Shown here in pieces: positions 1 through 5,460 of a stretch of 5,460 bases of DNA. The first letter of the stretch is position 1. Each line of letters starts with the position of its first letter. The stretch covers positions 1-5,460 of the forward strand of contig CAJUGG010000110.1 in the NCBI GenBank assembly GCA_910585995.1, read 5' to 3'. The notes under the pieces are model-generated. The model was not told the origin of the DNA. It did not search any database and saw nothing but the letters and a program-made list of their open reading frames with translations. The DNA comes from an uncultured Lachnospiraceae bacterium. Its GTDB lineage: Bacteria; Bacillota; Clostridia; Lachnospirales; Lachnospiraceae. The position numbers were made by a program, and so were the translations under genes.

Positions 1-588
1 AGATTAACAGATAACCCGCATCTGAATCTCTACCATATTGATGCAAGGAATAAAAATAACAAAGCGTTTGATTATTACTTTGCTTCGAGAAACACGAAGC
101 AAGAACTAAAACTCGCTACCAAGGCCTTAGATCCCGAAGGTATCGTGATCTATGCCATCACAGAAGAGGCAGATCCTCGCCTTGTCCTGATCAAAGAATA
201 CCGTTACCCTCTGGACGCAGAGATCTATGCGCTTCCAGCCGGTCTTGTGGATTCTGGCGAGACTCCTGGTCAGGCTGCGGTGCGGGAGATGAGAGAGGAG
301 ACAGGACTTACTTTTTGCGAATATACTGGCGGCTCCCCTTGCTTTCGCCGTCCTTTCTTTTTGGGACCGGGGCTTACGGATGAGACTAGCTGCGCTGTCT
401 ATGGCACAGTGCCATCTTTAGAAGGTATCGCTGCCTGCGAATCCACAGAAGAGATTCAGTTACTGTTAGCAGATAAAAAAACTGTACGAGAGATCTTAGA
501 ACGGGAACGAATCTCTCTGCGCGGTGCTTATCTGATGATGCAGTACTTGCAGATGAAGCCGGAGGCTCCCTTCGCTTTTTTGCAATAA
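1..588 (+). CDS. Nudix hydrolase, ADP-ribose pyrophosphatase-like (5' end outside window)
   Basis: The frame is open from base 1, and its first residues (RLTDNPHLNLYHIDA) already look like the N-terminal strand region of this family. The real start is therefore probably a few codons upstream of the window, and the internal GTG at 145 is not the start. A perfect Nudix box (G-x5-E-x7-RE-U-x-EE-x-G-U) lies at 241-309, with the metal-binding REMREE core. It is preceded by the ELPAG-like ALPAG strand and followed by GPGLTDE, matching the loop that carries an extra glutamate in ADP-ribose pyrophosphatases. Family enzymes are cytosolic and hydrolyse ADP-ribose or related nucleoside diphosphates to a phosphosugar and NMP using Mg2+. 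At least 195 residues are visible, so the protein is nearly complete. The exact substrate cannot be read from sequence. Its stop sits 40 bases before the GH36 remnant, with no terminator visible between them. Confidence 0.9.
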   Translation, partial: RLTDNPHLNLYHIDARNKNNKAFDYYFASRNTKQELKLATKALDPEGIVIYAITEEADPRLVLIKEYRYPLDAEIYALPAGLVDSGETPGQAAVREMREETGLTFCEYTGGSPCFRRPFFLGPGLTDETSCAVYGTVPSLEGIAACESTEEIQLLLADKKTVREILERERISLRGAYLMMQYLQMKPEAPFAFLQ

Positions 589-612
589 TGCAACCCATTT
601 ATTTTCATGATA

Positions 613-620
613 AGAAGGAG
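613..620 (+). promoter_or_regulatory. Ribosome binding site of the GH36 remnant
   Basis: AGAAGGAG lies 8 bases upstream of the ATG at 629. It marks 629 as the original start of the alpha-galactosidase gene. The ATG at 588 overlaps the Nudix stop codon and merely opens the frame that reads the C-terminal piece. Confidence 0.7.
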
Positions 621-628
621 TATAAACT

Positions 629-1220
629 ATGGGAATTAGATACATGGAAGAAAAAAAGATATTCCATTTGGACAAATGAATTTCCGGATCTTTTGCTGGA
701 AAATTGCTCTGGCGGCGGAGCGAGGTTTGATCCGGGAATGTTCTACTACAGCCTACAGATCTGGTGTTCGGACAATGTGGATGCCATAGAGCGGCTTCGC
801 ATTCAGGAGGGTATGGCTTTGATCTATCCGCTCTCTACAATGGGCGCGCATGTGGGAGACTGCCCGAATCATATCGTGGGGAGAAATATCCCATTTGAGA
901 CCAGAGGCCATGTGGCGATGGCGGGTACGTTTGGCTATGAACTGGATATCACCAAGATCTCAGAGGAGGAGCGCATACAGATTCCAGGACAGATCGAGAC
1001 CTATCACAGATATCAGTCGCTGATGCAGAGAGGGGGATTATTACCGCTTGGCTTCCTGGTCAGACCAGAACCTTATGACTGCTGGGAAGTGGCTTAAAAA
1101 GACGGCTCTGAGGCTCTGGTGACGTTTGTGCAGGTCTTAGCGCAGCCTAGTCAGCACAGCCGAGTGATCTTCCTTCGGGGGCTTTTGGAGGATGAGCAGT
1201 ATCATTTTATCAAGAAATAG
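629..1220 (+). pseudogene. GH36 alpha-galactosidase remnant: internal deletion, in-frame stop, lost 3' end
   Basis: The ATG at 629, behind a good ribosome binding site, reads MGIRYMEEKKIFHLDK and then stops at 677. That is the typical opening of clostridial GH36 alpha-galactosidases. From about 670, in another frame, the sequence reads the C-terminal part of the same family. It includes FPDLLLENCSGGG (up to 719), RFDPGM, the WCSDNVDA motif (762-785) that carries the general acid/base Asp, and FETRGHVAMAGTFGYELD. The middle of the catalytic barrel, including the KWDxNR nucleophile motif, is gone. Family members are about 730 residues, so roughly 1.5 kb is missing. A TAA at 1095 interrupts the frame, but recognisable coding (EALVTFVQVL, then HSRVIFLRGL) continues behind it to 1218. 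About 30 terminal residues are also absent. Conserved positions have drifted, for example SDNTD to SDNVD. The intact enzyme would release galactose from raffinose or melibiose; this copy cannot. Confidence 0.88.
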
Positions 1221-1235
1221 TTTTGGAGGCGTATG

Positions 1236-2243
1236 ATGAGTAAGGTAAGACTTGTGGATATTGCTGAGAAGGTTGGGGTCAGCACCGTGACGGTGCACAA
1301 TGCCCTTACCGGTCAAAAAGGGGTAAGTGAGAAACTGAGAGAGCAGATCTTGCAGGCAGCAGATGCGCTGGGGTACGAACACCATAAAAAGGTGAAGACG
1401 TCCGAAGAACGGATGGAGGATTTTCAGAAGATCGGAGTGCTGATTGCGGAGAATTATCTGGGCAATCATACGACCTACTATTGGAAGCTCTATCAGGAGC
1501 TGGCACTTGCTGCCACAGAAAAACAGTGTTATACCACCATCGAGACTCTGAAGAGGGATGAGAGGGGACAGATGCAACATTTGCCTCAGATGGTGGTGCA
1601 AAATAAGATCGAAGGTCTGATTATCATCGGAGAGATTGATAGACGATATATCAAAAGGCTTCAGGAAGCCTTAACAATGCCTATTGTCTTTTTGGATTTT
1701 TATGATCGGGAGTTGGCACAGGATGCAGTGATTGCGGACAATTTTTATGGGATGTATCAAATGACAGAGGTACTTTTTGAACGTGGATTTGATGAAATCG
1801 GTTTTATCGGTTCTATCTATGCAACTAGCAGTATTATGGATCGCTACTTTGGGTATGTAAAAGCCATGACTATGCATAAAAAAAATATCCATCCAGAGTG
1901 GGTGATTGAAGATCGAGATGCCCAGGGGATTGTGGAGTTTACCCTTCCGAAGAGGCTACCCAAAGCTTTTGTCTGTAATTGTGATTTGGTGGCAGGGATG
2001 TTGATTAATAAGTTAAATGCCAGAGGATTAAAAGTACCAGAGGATATCTCTGTGGTAGGATTTGACAATTTCCTCTATCCAGGTTATGCGGATATGAAGA
2101 TCACTACCTATGAGATCAATACTAAAGCAATGGTACAGGTGGCAATCAAAAAACTGATGAAACAGTTTAAAAATCCCAATTCAGGACGAGGCTTGGAGAT
2201 TGTATCAGGACATGTGGTAATGAAAAACAGTGTAAGGCGTTAA
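1236..2243 (+). CDS. LacI/GalR-family transcriptional regulator
   Basis: The 335-residue protein has the usual length and two-part design of LacI regulators. It starts with an N-terminal helix-turn-helix (residues about 4-26: VRLVDIAEKVGVSTVTVHNAL), followed by GVSEKLREQIL and ALGYE. From about residue 62 it has a periplasmic-binding-protein-like sensor domain (IGVLIAENYLG, GLIIIGEI, VFLDFYD, AFVCNCD, ISVVGFDNFLYPG). The hinge is not the classic YxPN-AR-L type but a charged stretch (HHKKVKTSEERMEDFQ). ATG occurs at 1233 and 1236. GGAGG at 1225-1229 is only 3 bases from the first and 6 from the second, so 1236 is preferred. Family members are cytosolic repressors or activators whose DNA binding responds to a sugar ligand. 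It follows the GH36 remnant by 15 bases, which suggests an original role in alpha-galactoside use; this is inference. No operator palindrome was found nearby. Confidence 0.9.
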   Translation: MSKVRLVDIAEKVGVSTVTVHNALTGQKGVSEKLREQILQAADALGYEHHKKVKTSEERMEDFQKIGVLIAENYLGNHTTYYWKLYQELALAATEKQCYTTIETLKRDERGQMQHLPQMVVQNKIEGLIIIGEIDRRYIKRLQEALTMPIVFLDFYDRELAQDAVIADNFYGMYQMTEVLFERGFDEIGFIGSIYATSSIMDRYFGYVKAMTMHKKNIHPEWVIEDRDAQGIVEFTLPKRLPKAFVCNCDLVAGMLINKLNARGLKVPEDISVVGFDNFLYPGYADMKITTYEINTKAMVQVAIKKLMKQFKNPNSGRGLEIVSGHVVMKNSVRR

Positions 2244-2306
2244 TGGAGGTCAGACAGCTTAAAAGAAGCAGGACGGGCATTTTTGGATTTTGCGGCAGGG
2301 GAATAG
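2244..2306 (+). other. Possible coding remnant (C-terminal tail of a lost gene)
   Basis: Directly after the regulator's stop codon, the frame ending at TAG 2304-2306 reads WRSDS-LKEAGRAFLDFAAGE. There is no start codon or ribosome binding site. The last 15 residues resemble a natural helical protein segment, loosely like helices of sugar-binding lipoproteins. Loss of transporter genes between a LacI regulator and a DUF624 gene would leave such a scar. The stretch is too short to assign, and chance is a real alternative. Confidence 0.25.
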
Positions 2307-2321
2307 GAAAGGGGAAAACAG

Positions 2322-2726
2322 ATGCAAAAATTAAATATTGACAATCTGTTTTTTGAGATGATGGGAAGATTAGGGGATGTGATTATCGTCAATGTATTAT
2401 TTATCATCTGTTCCCTTCTTATTGTCACCATGGGGGCAGGGTGTCTGCTTTCGCTATGGGAACTGGTGTTTGTCTGGATATTTCCACTGATGGCGCAAAG
2501 AGAGCTAAGAGGGAAAGAAGCTGTTAAAGAAGCGTTTCGGATGGGCGTGCTTCGGCTGCCAGCTACGTTGCTTATGATTGTGCTAAATAATATTTTGCTG
2601 GTCTGCCTTGTGCTGGATCTGTATTATGTGTTGGTGCTGGCACCATTTTATCTGGCTTTCGGATTTGGGGCGACGGCTTATGTAAATGTGAAGATTATGA
2701 AAAAAAGAGTGCGTGAAGAAAGATGA
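2322..2726 (+). CDS. DUF624/YesL-like membrane protein, internally shortened
   Basis: This 134-residue hydrophobic protein has about four membrane segments (roughly residues 19-38, 42-58, 82-98 and 100-120). The start is supported by GGAAAGGGG at 2306-2314, 7 bases upstream of the ATG. The N-terminus (NLFFEMMGRLGDVIIVNVLFIICSL, then VTMGAG) matches the opening of the DUF624/YesL family. From about residue 45 (ELVFVWIFPLMAQ, FRMGVLRLPATLL, FYLAFGFGATAYVN) it matches the family's C-terminal half. YesL-type proteins are about 200 residues or more. The usual ALYYVTLKMVRxEE stretch and following loop and helix are absent, so an in-frame deletion of roughly 70 codons is likely. The family is of unknown function and is often encoded beside sugar ABC transporter genes. 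The frame is open, so a shortened product may be made, but it may be a pseudogene in effect. Confidence 0.7.
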   Translation: MQKLNIDNLFFEMMGRLGDVIIVNVLFIICSLLIVTMGAGCLLSLWELVFVWIFPLMAQRELRGKEAVKEAFRMGVLRLPATLLMIVLNNILLVCLVLDLYYVLVLAPFYLAFGFGATAYVNVKIMKKRVREER

Positions 2727-2735
2727 TGCCACCTC

Positions 2736-2764
2736 TTTACAAAGGATGGCGGTGGGCATAAAAT
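2736..2764 (+). promoter_or_regulatory. Sigma-A type promoter for the phosphohexomutase gene
   Basis: TTTACA (2736-2741) and TAAAAT (2759-2764) are separated by exactly 17 bases, each one mismatch from consensus. Transcription would begin near 2771, giving a short leader of under 30 bases. It lies after the DUF624 stop codon, so the next gene is probably transcribed on its own. Confidence 0.65.
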
Positions 2765-2797
2765 AGAGGCAGCATACAACAACGGAAGGAGTATACA

Positions 2798-4522
2798 ATG
2801 AATTACAAAGAGAGATATAAGCAGTGGTGCACAGATTCCATATTTGACGAGCAGACCAAGGAGGAGCTGCGAAAGATTGCCGGGGATGAGAAAGAGATCG
2901 AGGACCGGTTTTATAAGGATCTGTCATTTGGGACAGGCGGGCTGCGCGGGGTGATCGGTGCCGGGACAAACCGGATGAATGAGTACACGGTGACAAAGGC
3001 TACGCAGGGCCTGGCGAATTATATTAAGAAACAAGGCGGAGAAGAAAAAGGCGTTGCGATTGCTTTTGATTCCCGGAATAAGTCCATTGAGTTTTCTGAG
3101 AAAGCGGCGCTTTGCCTGAATGCCAACGGGATACGCACCTATCGCTTTGAGACGCTGCGGCCGACGCCGGAGTTGTCTTTTGCACTTCGGGAACTGGGAT
3201 GTATCGCCGGGATCGTGATTACGGCCAGTCATAATCCGCCGGAGTATAATGGATATAAAGTGTATTGGGAAGATGGAGCGCAGATTACCGCGCCAAAAGA
3301 CAAAGAGATCATCGCAGAAGTGAATGCGGTGACAGATTTTGCGGCGATTCGGATGATGGAGCGAAAGGAAGCTGAGGAGAAGGGATTGTTCCGGGTGATT
3401 GGTCAAAAGATCGATGACCGTTATATGGAGGAATTAAAAAAGCTGGTGCTGAGTCCCCAGGCGATTCAGAGGATGGCAGACAGCCTGAAGATTGTCTATA
3501 CGCCTCTTCACGGGACAGGGAATCTGCCGGTGAGACGTGTGCTTGGAGAGCTTGGCTTTACAAAGGTGCAGGTGGTGCCAGAGCAGGAGCTGCCTGACGG
3601 CAATTTCCCGACGGTATCCTATCCCAATCCGGAAGATCCCAAAGCATTTGCACTGGCGCTGAAGCTGGCGAAAGAGACAGATGCGGATCTGGTGCTGGCG
3701 ACAGACCCGGATGCAGACCGGCTCGGAGTCTATGCAAAAGATACAAAGACCGGAGAGTATATTCCTTTTACGGGAAATATGTCGGGGCTTTTGATTGCAG
3801 AATATGAGCTGTCTGTGAGAAGGGAGCAGGGAAAGCTGCCAAAAAATGGTGCACTTGTAAAAACGATTGTGTCTTCGGATATGGCAGATGAGATATCCAA
3901 AGAGTACGGCGTGAAAGTGATCGAGGTGCTGACTGGTTTTAAATATATTGGGGAACAGATTAAATTTTTTGAGTGGGATGGTTCGTATGAGTATCTGTTT
4001 GGCTATGAGGAGAGCTATGGGTGCCTGGTGGGAACCCATGCCAGAGACAAAGATGCGGTTGTGGCTGTGATGGCGCTTTGTGAGGCGGCAGCTTATTATA
4101 AGGAAAAGGGTCTGACGCTCTGGGATCAGATGCTTAAGATCTATGAGAAATATGGATATTATAAGGAAGATCTGGTCTCTATCACCATGAAGGGCGTGGA
4201 TGGGGCCGAGCGGATACAGACAATATTGGCAGATATGCGCAAAAATCCTCTGAAACAGATCGGGGCGTATCAGGTGATTGCGCTTCGGGATTATGAGGCG
4301 GATACCAGGTTATCTCTTGCAGACGGCAAGGTGACGCCGACGGGGCTTCCAAGATCCAATGTGCTTTATTATGAGCTGGAGCGCGGGGCATGGTGCTGTG
4401 TAAGACCATCCGGGACGGAGCCTAAGGTGAAATTCTATATGGGTGTGAAAGAAGACAGTCTAAAGAAGGCAGAGCAGGCTCTTGCTGGCTTAAAAGAGGC
4501 TATGACGGAGATTGTGAAATAG
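2798..4522 (+). CDS. pgcA: Phosphoglucomutase/phosphomannomutase (alpha-D-phosphohexomutase)
   Basis: The 574-residue protein has all four signature regions of the alpha-D-phosphohexomutase superfamily. They are TASHNPPEYNGYK with catalytic phospho-serine Ser144, the metal-binding loop DPDADR (residues 303-308), the sugar-specificity loop GYEESYG (402-408), and the phosphate-binding loop RPSGTEPK (536-543). The N-terminal FGTGGLRG (44-51) and the length fit the PgcA type of Firmicutes. These enzymes interconvert glucose-1-phosphate and glucose-6-phosphate (some also mannose phosphates) in the cytosol, linking glycolysis, glycogen, the Leloir galactose pathway and cell-envelope precursors. GGAAGGAG at 2784-2791 sits 6 bases before the ATG. 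It has its own promoter and no obvious operon partner. It appears intact with no missing residues. No clear intrinsic terminator was seen after the stop. The gene symbol follows the B. subtilis naming for this subtype. Confidence 0.94.
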   Translation: MNYKERYKQWCTDSIFDEQTKEELRKIAGDEKEIEDRFYKDLSFGTGGLRGVIGAGTNRMNEYTVTKATQGLANYIKKQGGEEKGVAIAFDSRNKSIEFSEKAALCLNANGIRTYRFETLRPTPELSFALRELGCIAGIVITASHNPPEYNGYKVYWEDGAQITAPKDKEIIAEVNAVTDFAAIRMMERKEAEEKGLFRVIGQKIDDRYMEELKKLVLSPQAIQRMADSLKIVYTPLHGTGNLPVRRVLGELGFTKVQVVPEQELPDGNFPTVSYPNPEDPKAFALALKLAKETDADLVLATDPDADRLGVYAKDTKTGEYIPFTGNMSGLLIAEYELSVRREQGKLPKNGALVKTIVSSDMADEISKEYGVKVIEVLTGFKYIGEQIKFFEWDGSYEYLFGYEESYGCLVGTHARDKDAVVAVMALCEAAAYYKEKGLTLWDQMLKIYEKYGYYKEDLVSITMKGVDGAERIQTILADMRKNPLKQIGAYQVIALRDYEADTRLSLADGKVTPTGLPRSNVLYYELERGAWCCVRPSGTEPKVKFYMGVKEDSLKKAEQALAGLKEAMTEIVK

Positions 4523-4555
4523 ATAACGAAGACAATCCTCTGATTTTGGCGTAAC

Positions 4556-4584
4556 TTGTATTTCTGGAGGGGAAGTGCTATACT
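4556..4584 (+). promoter_or_regulatory. Extended -10 promoter upstream of the repeat array
   Basis: TTGTAT (4556-4561) and TATACT (4579-4584) are 17 bases apart, with TGC directly before the -10 forming an extended -10 element. The predicted start of transcription, near 4591, falls at the first base or so of the tandem repeat. The array would therefore be transcribed as the leader of the UPF0303 gene, or as a separate small RNA. Confidence 0.6.
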
Positions 4585-4590
4585 AATTTT

Positions 4591-4848
4591 ATAGGCAGAT
4601 GCGGAACTGAGATAAAAAAAACAGCATCTGCCAGAACGAAGCCCCGGAAGGATTTTACGGAACGAAGTGACGGAAAATGCTTCCAGATGTTGGGGCGTAG
4701 GGAGGGCAGATGCGGAACTAAGATAAAAAAACAGCATCTGCCAGAACGAAGCCCCGGAAGGATTTTACGGAACGAAGTGACGGAAAATGCTTCCAGATGT
4801 TGGGGCGTAGGGAGGGCAGATGCGGAACTTAAATAGGAGGAAATGGAT
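4591..4848 (+). ncRNA. Predicted structured 5' leader of the UPF0303 gene
   Basis: Promoter placement implies a leader of roughly 250 bases between transcription start and ATG 4849, filled almost entirely by the tandem repeats. The GCATCTGCC strand at 4734-4742 can pair either with GGCAGATGC upstream (4705-4713) or with the downstream copy (4815-4823). The downstream pairing would enclose the whole GCCCC/GGGGC hairpin and end 11 bases before the ribosome binding site. This is the geometry of a switching leader, but no known riboswitch class is recognised. It may be only a repeat that landed in the leader. Confidence 0.35.
4594..4829 (+). repeat. Two tandem 110-bp repeats plus a 15-bp third start
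   Basis: Unit 1 (4594-4704, 111 bp) and unit 2 (4705-4814, 110 bp) differ only by a G/A change (4609 versus 4720) and by 8 versus 7 adenines in a run. A third copy is broken off after 15 bases (4815-4829). Each unit has GGCAGATGC with its exact reverse complement GCATCTGCC about 20 bases later. It also has an imperfect hairpin of GCCCC-GGAAG-ATTTT against AAAAT-CTTCC-GGGGC (4641-4696 and 4751-4806). None of the hairpins is followed by a T-run, so they are not ordinary terminators. Near-identity indicates recent duplication or conversion. No protein is encoded convincingly on either strand. It may be a dispersed palindromic repeat family; I do not recognise it. Confidence 0.9.
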
Positions 4849-5346
4849 ATGATGTTGGAAGAATCGATTCGGATATTGATTATGCAGGAGGAAATCCTTC
4901 AATTTTCTCATTTTACGAATGAAGATGCGTGGGAGCTGGGGAGATTGATGGTTTCAGAGGCTGCGAGAAATCATCTTCCGGTGGCGATTAGTATTCGGCT
5001 GAATAATGGGTATACGCTGTTTCAGTATGGATTTAAGGGGACAAACTATAACAATGAGCAGTGGATGACAAGGAAGCAGAACACGGTGCGGACGATGGAG
5101 ATGAGTAGTCTGAGGCTGTTTATGATGCTGAAGAAAAATGAGGAAACACTGGAAGAGTATGGGATGAATGAGAGAGAGTATGTGGCGCGAGGAGGCGGAT
5201 TTCCGATACGGGTGGCGGGAGCCGGAGTGATTGGGAGCGTGCTGGTGTCGGGGCTGGATCATATGGCAGATCATGAGTTTGTGGCGGCTTGTATGAGTCA
5301 GTATCTGCAGATTGAGGGGATTCCGAGGTTGCCGGTGAAGTTTTAA
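4849..5346 (+). CDS. UPF0303 / HbpS-like (DUF336 group) protein
   Basis: The 165-residue soluble protein has no signal peptide. It matches the UPF0303 family: FTNEDAWELGRLM (residues 22-34), LPVAISIRLNNGYTLFQY (43-60), the NNEQWMTRKQNTV stretch (68-80), and a glycine-rich block GGGFPIRVAGAGVIGSVLVSGL (115-136, with F118-P119) before DH at 141-142. The family is related to heme-degrading or heme-binding HbpS/GlcG-type proteins, but biochemical roles are poorly established, so no reaction is assigned. Three in-frame ATGs occur at 4843, 4849 and 4852. AGGAGG at 4835-4840 is 2, 8 and 11 bases away respectively, so 4849 is preferred. The gene stands alone behind a long repeat-filled leader, which may affect its expression. 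It looks intact and of normal family length. Confidence 0.85.
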   Translation: MMLEESIRILIMQEEILQFSHFTNEDAWELGRLMVSEAARNHLPVAISIRLNNGYTLFQYGFKGTNYNNEQWMTRKQNTVRTMEMSSLRLFMMLKKNEETLEEYGMNEREYVARGGGFPIRVAGAGVIGSVLVSGLDHMADHEFVAACMSQYLQIEGIPRLPVKF

Positions 5347-5362
5347 GGGGAGGGACGGAAAA

Positions 5363-5392
5363 GAGGCTTTTGCTATCGCAAAATGCGGCCTC
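5363..5392 (+). other. Hairpin downstream of the UPF0303 gene
   Basis: GAGGC-TTTTGC (5363-5373) and GCAAAA (5378-5383), then GCCTC (5388-5392), form a two-part stem with a TATC loop and a 4-base bulge on the 3' side. There is no T-run afterwards, so a standard intrinsic terminator is not supported. It could still slow polymerase or protect the mRNA 3' end. Confidence 0.5.
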
Positions 5393-5407
5393 CGGGTCTA
5401 TGGGGCT

Positions 5408-5436
5408 TTGACAAATGTCTGCATAGAATGTATCGG
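5408..5436 (+). promoter_or_regulatory. Weak candidate promoter reading out of the window
   Basis: A perfect TTGACA (5408-5413) is followed 17 bases later by TATCGG (5431-5436), which matches only half of the -10 consensus. CATAGAAT at 5422-5429 resembles the -10 of sporulation sigma factors E/K, but no suitable -35 was found at the right distance. The rest of 5347-5460 shows no gene. Confidence 0.25.
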
Positions 5437-5460
5437 ACAGTAGAGGGGATTGTTCGCCTC

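Noticed and set aside
588..1097. A 169-residue intact protein starting at ATG 588
   Set aside because: The ATG overlaps the Nudix stop, has no ribosome binding site, and the first residues are out-of-frame reading of the GH36 start region; the rest is a GH36 fragment whose similarity continues past the stop.
2924..4039. Long minus-strand open frames within the phosphohexomutase gene
   Set aside because: They are antisense shadows of a gene with complete catalytic motifs, rich in residues typical of reversed coding sequence, and lack ribosome binding sites.
4594..4632. Intrinsic terminator for the phosphohexomutase gene
   Set aside because: The 9-bp stem has a 21-base loop containing the A-run and no T-run after it on the plus strand; on the minus strand the T-run is inside the loop.
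4435..4737. Minus-strand frame of 100 codons with a repeated CFFYLSSASA-like peptide
   Set aside because: The peptide repeat only mirrors the DNA tandem repeat; it overlaps the 3' end of the phosphohexomutase gene, has no plausible ribosome binding site, and the 110/111-bp unit is not a stable coding repeat.
4594..4829. CRISPR array
   Set aside because: The whole 110-bp unit is repeated without variable spacers, and no cas genes are present.
4687..4836. Plus-strand 49-codon frame through unit 2, stopping inside the ribosome binding site of the UPF0303 gene (possible leader peptide)
   Set aside because: No ribosome binding site precedes ATG 4687, and the composition simply follows the repeat DNA.

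Overview
The window looks like chromosome from a Gram-positive, low-to-mid GC gut clostridium, most likely a Lachnospiraceae member. The evidence is strong AGGAGG-type ribosome binding sites, sigma-A type promoters, and protein sequences (LacI regulator, PgcA-type phosphohexomutase, UPF0303 protein, YesL/DUF624 protein, GH36 remnant) that read like that family. This lineage call rests on recognition of protein style, not on a search. All genes lie on the plus strand.

Layout. (1) 1-588: a Nudix hydrolase of the ADP-ribose pyrophosphatase type, cut at its 5' end by the window edge. (2) 629-2726: what appears to be an eroded carbohydrate-utilisation locus. A GH36 alpha-galactosidase gene is reduced to its ribosome binding site, about 15 N-terminal codons and part of its C-terminal third, joined out of frame by a large internal deletion. 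It also has an in-frame stop with recognisable coding behind it, and a missing 3' end. Next come an apparently intact LacI-family regulator, a short coding-like tail (2244-2306), and a DUF624/YesL-like membrane protein that lacks its usual central segment. No sugar transporter genes remain in the window. (3) 2736-4522: a good promoter and a full-length phosphoglucomutase/phosphomannomutase. (4) 4523-4848: a gene-free stretch holding an extended -10 promoter and two almost identical 110-bp tandem repeats plus a 15-bp third start. Together these would form a roughly 250-nt structured leader for the next gene. (5) 4849-5346: a UPF0303/HbpS-like (DUF336 group) protein. (6) 5347-5460: a hairpin and a possible promoter pointing out of the window.

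How it fits together. The Nudix hydrolase, phosphohexomutase and UPF0303 gene look like ordinary intact housekeeping genes. The LacI regulator, GH36 remnant and shortened DUF624 protein probably once belonged to one alpha-galactoside uptake and hydrolysis cluster, now non-functional for hydrolysis. The regulator is left without an obvious local target. The least explained feature is the repeat array between the promoter and the start of the UPF0303 gene. Its inverted repeats can pair in two mutually exclusive ways, and the final half-site lies just upstream of the ribosome binding site. I found no tRNA, rRNA, CRISPR array or insertion sequence, and nothing I can confidently call a new biological system.
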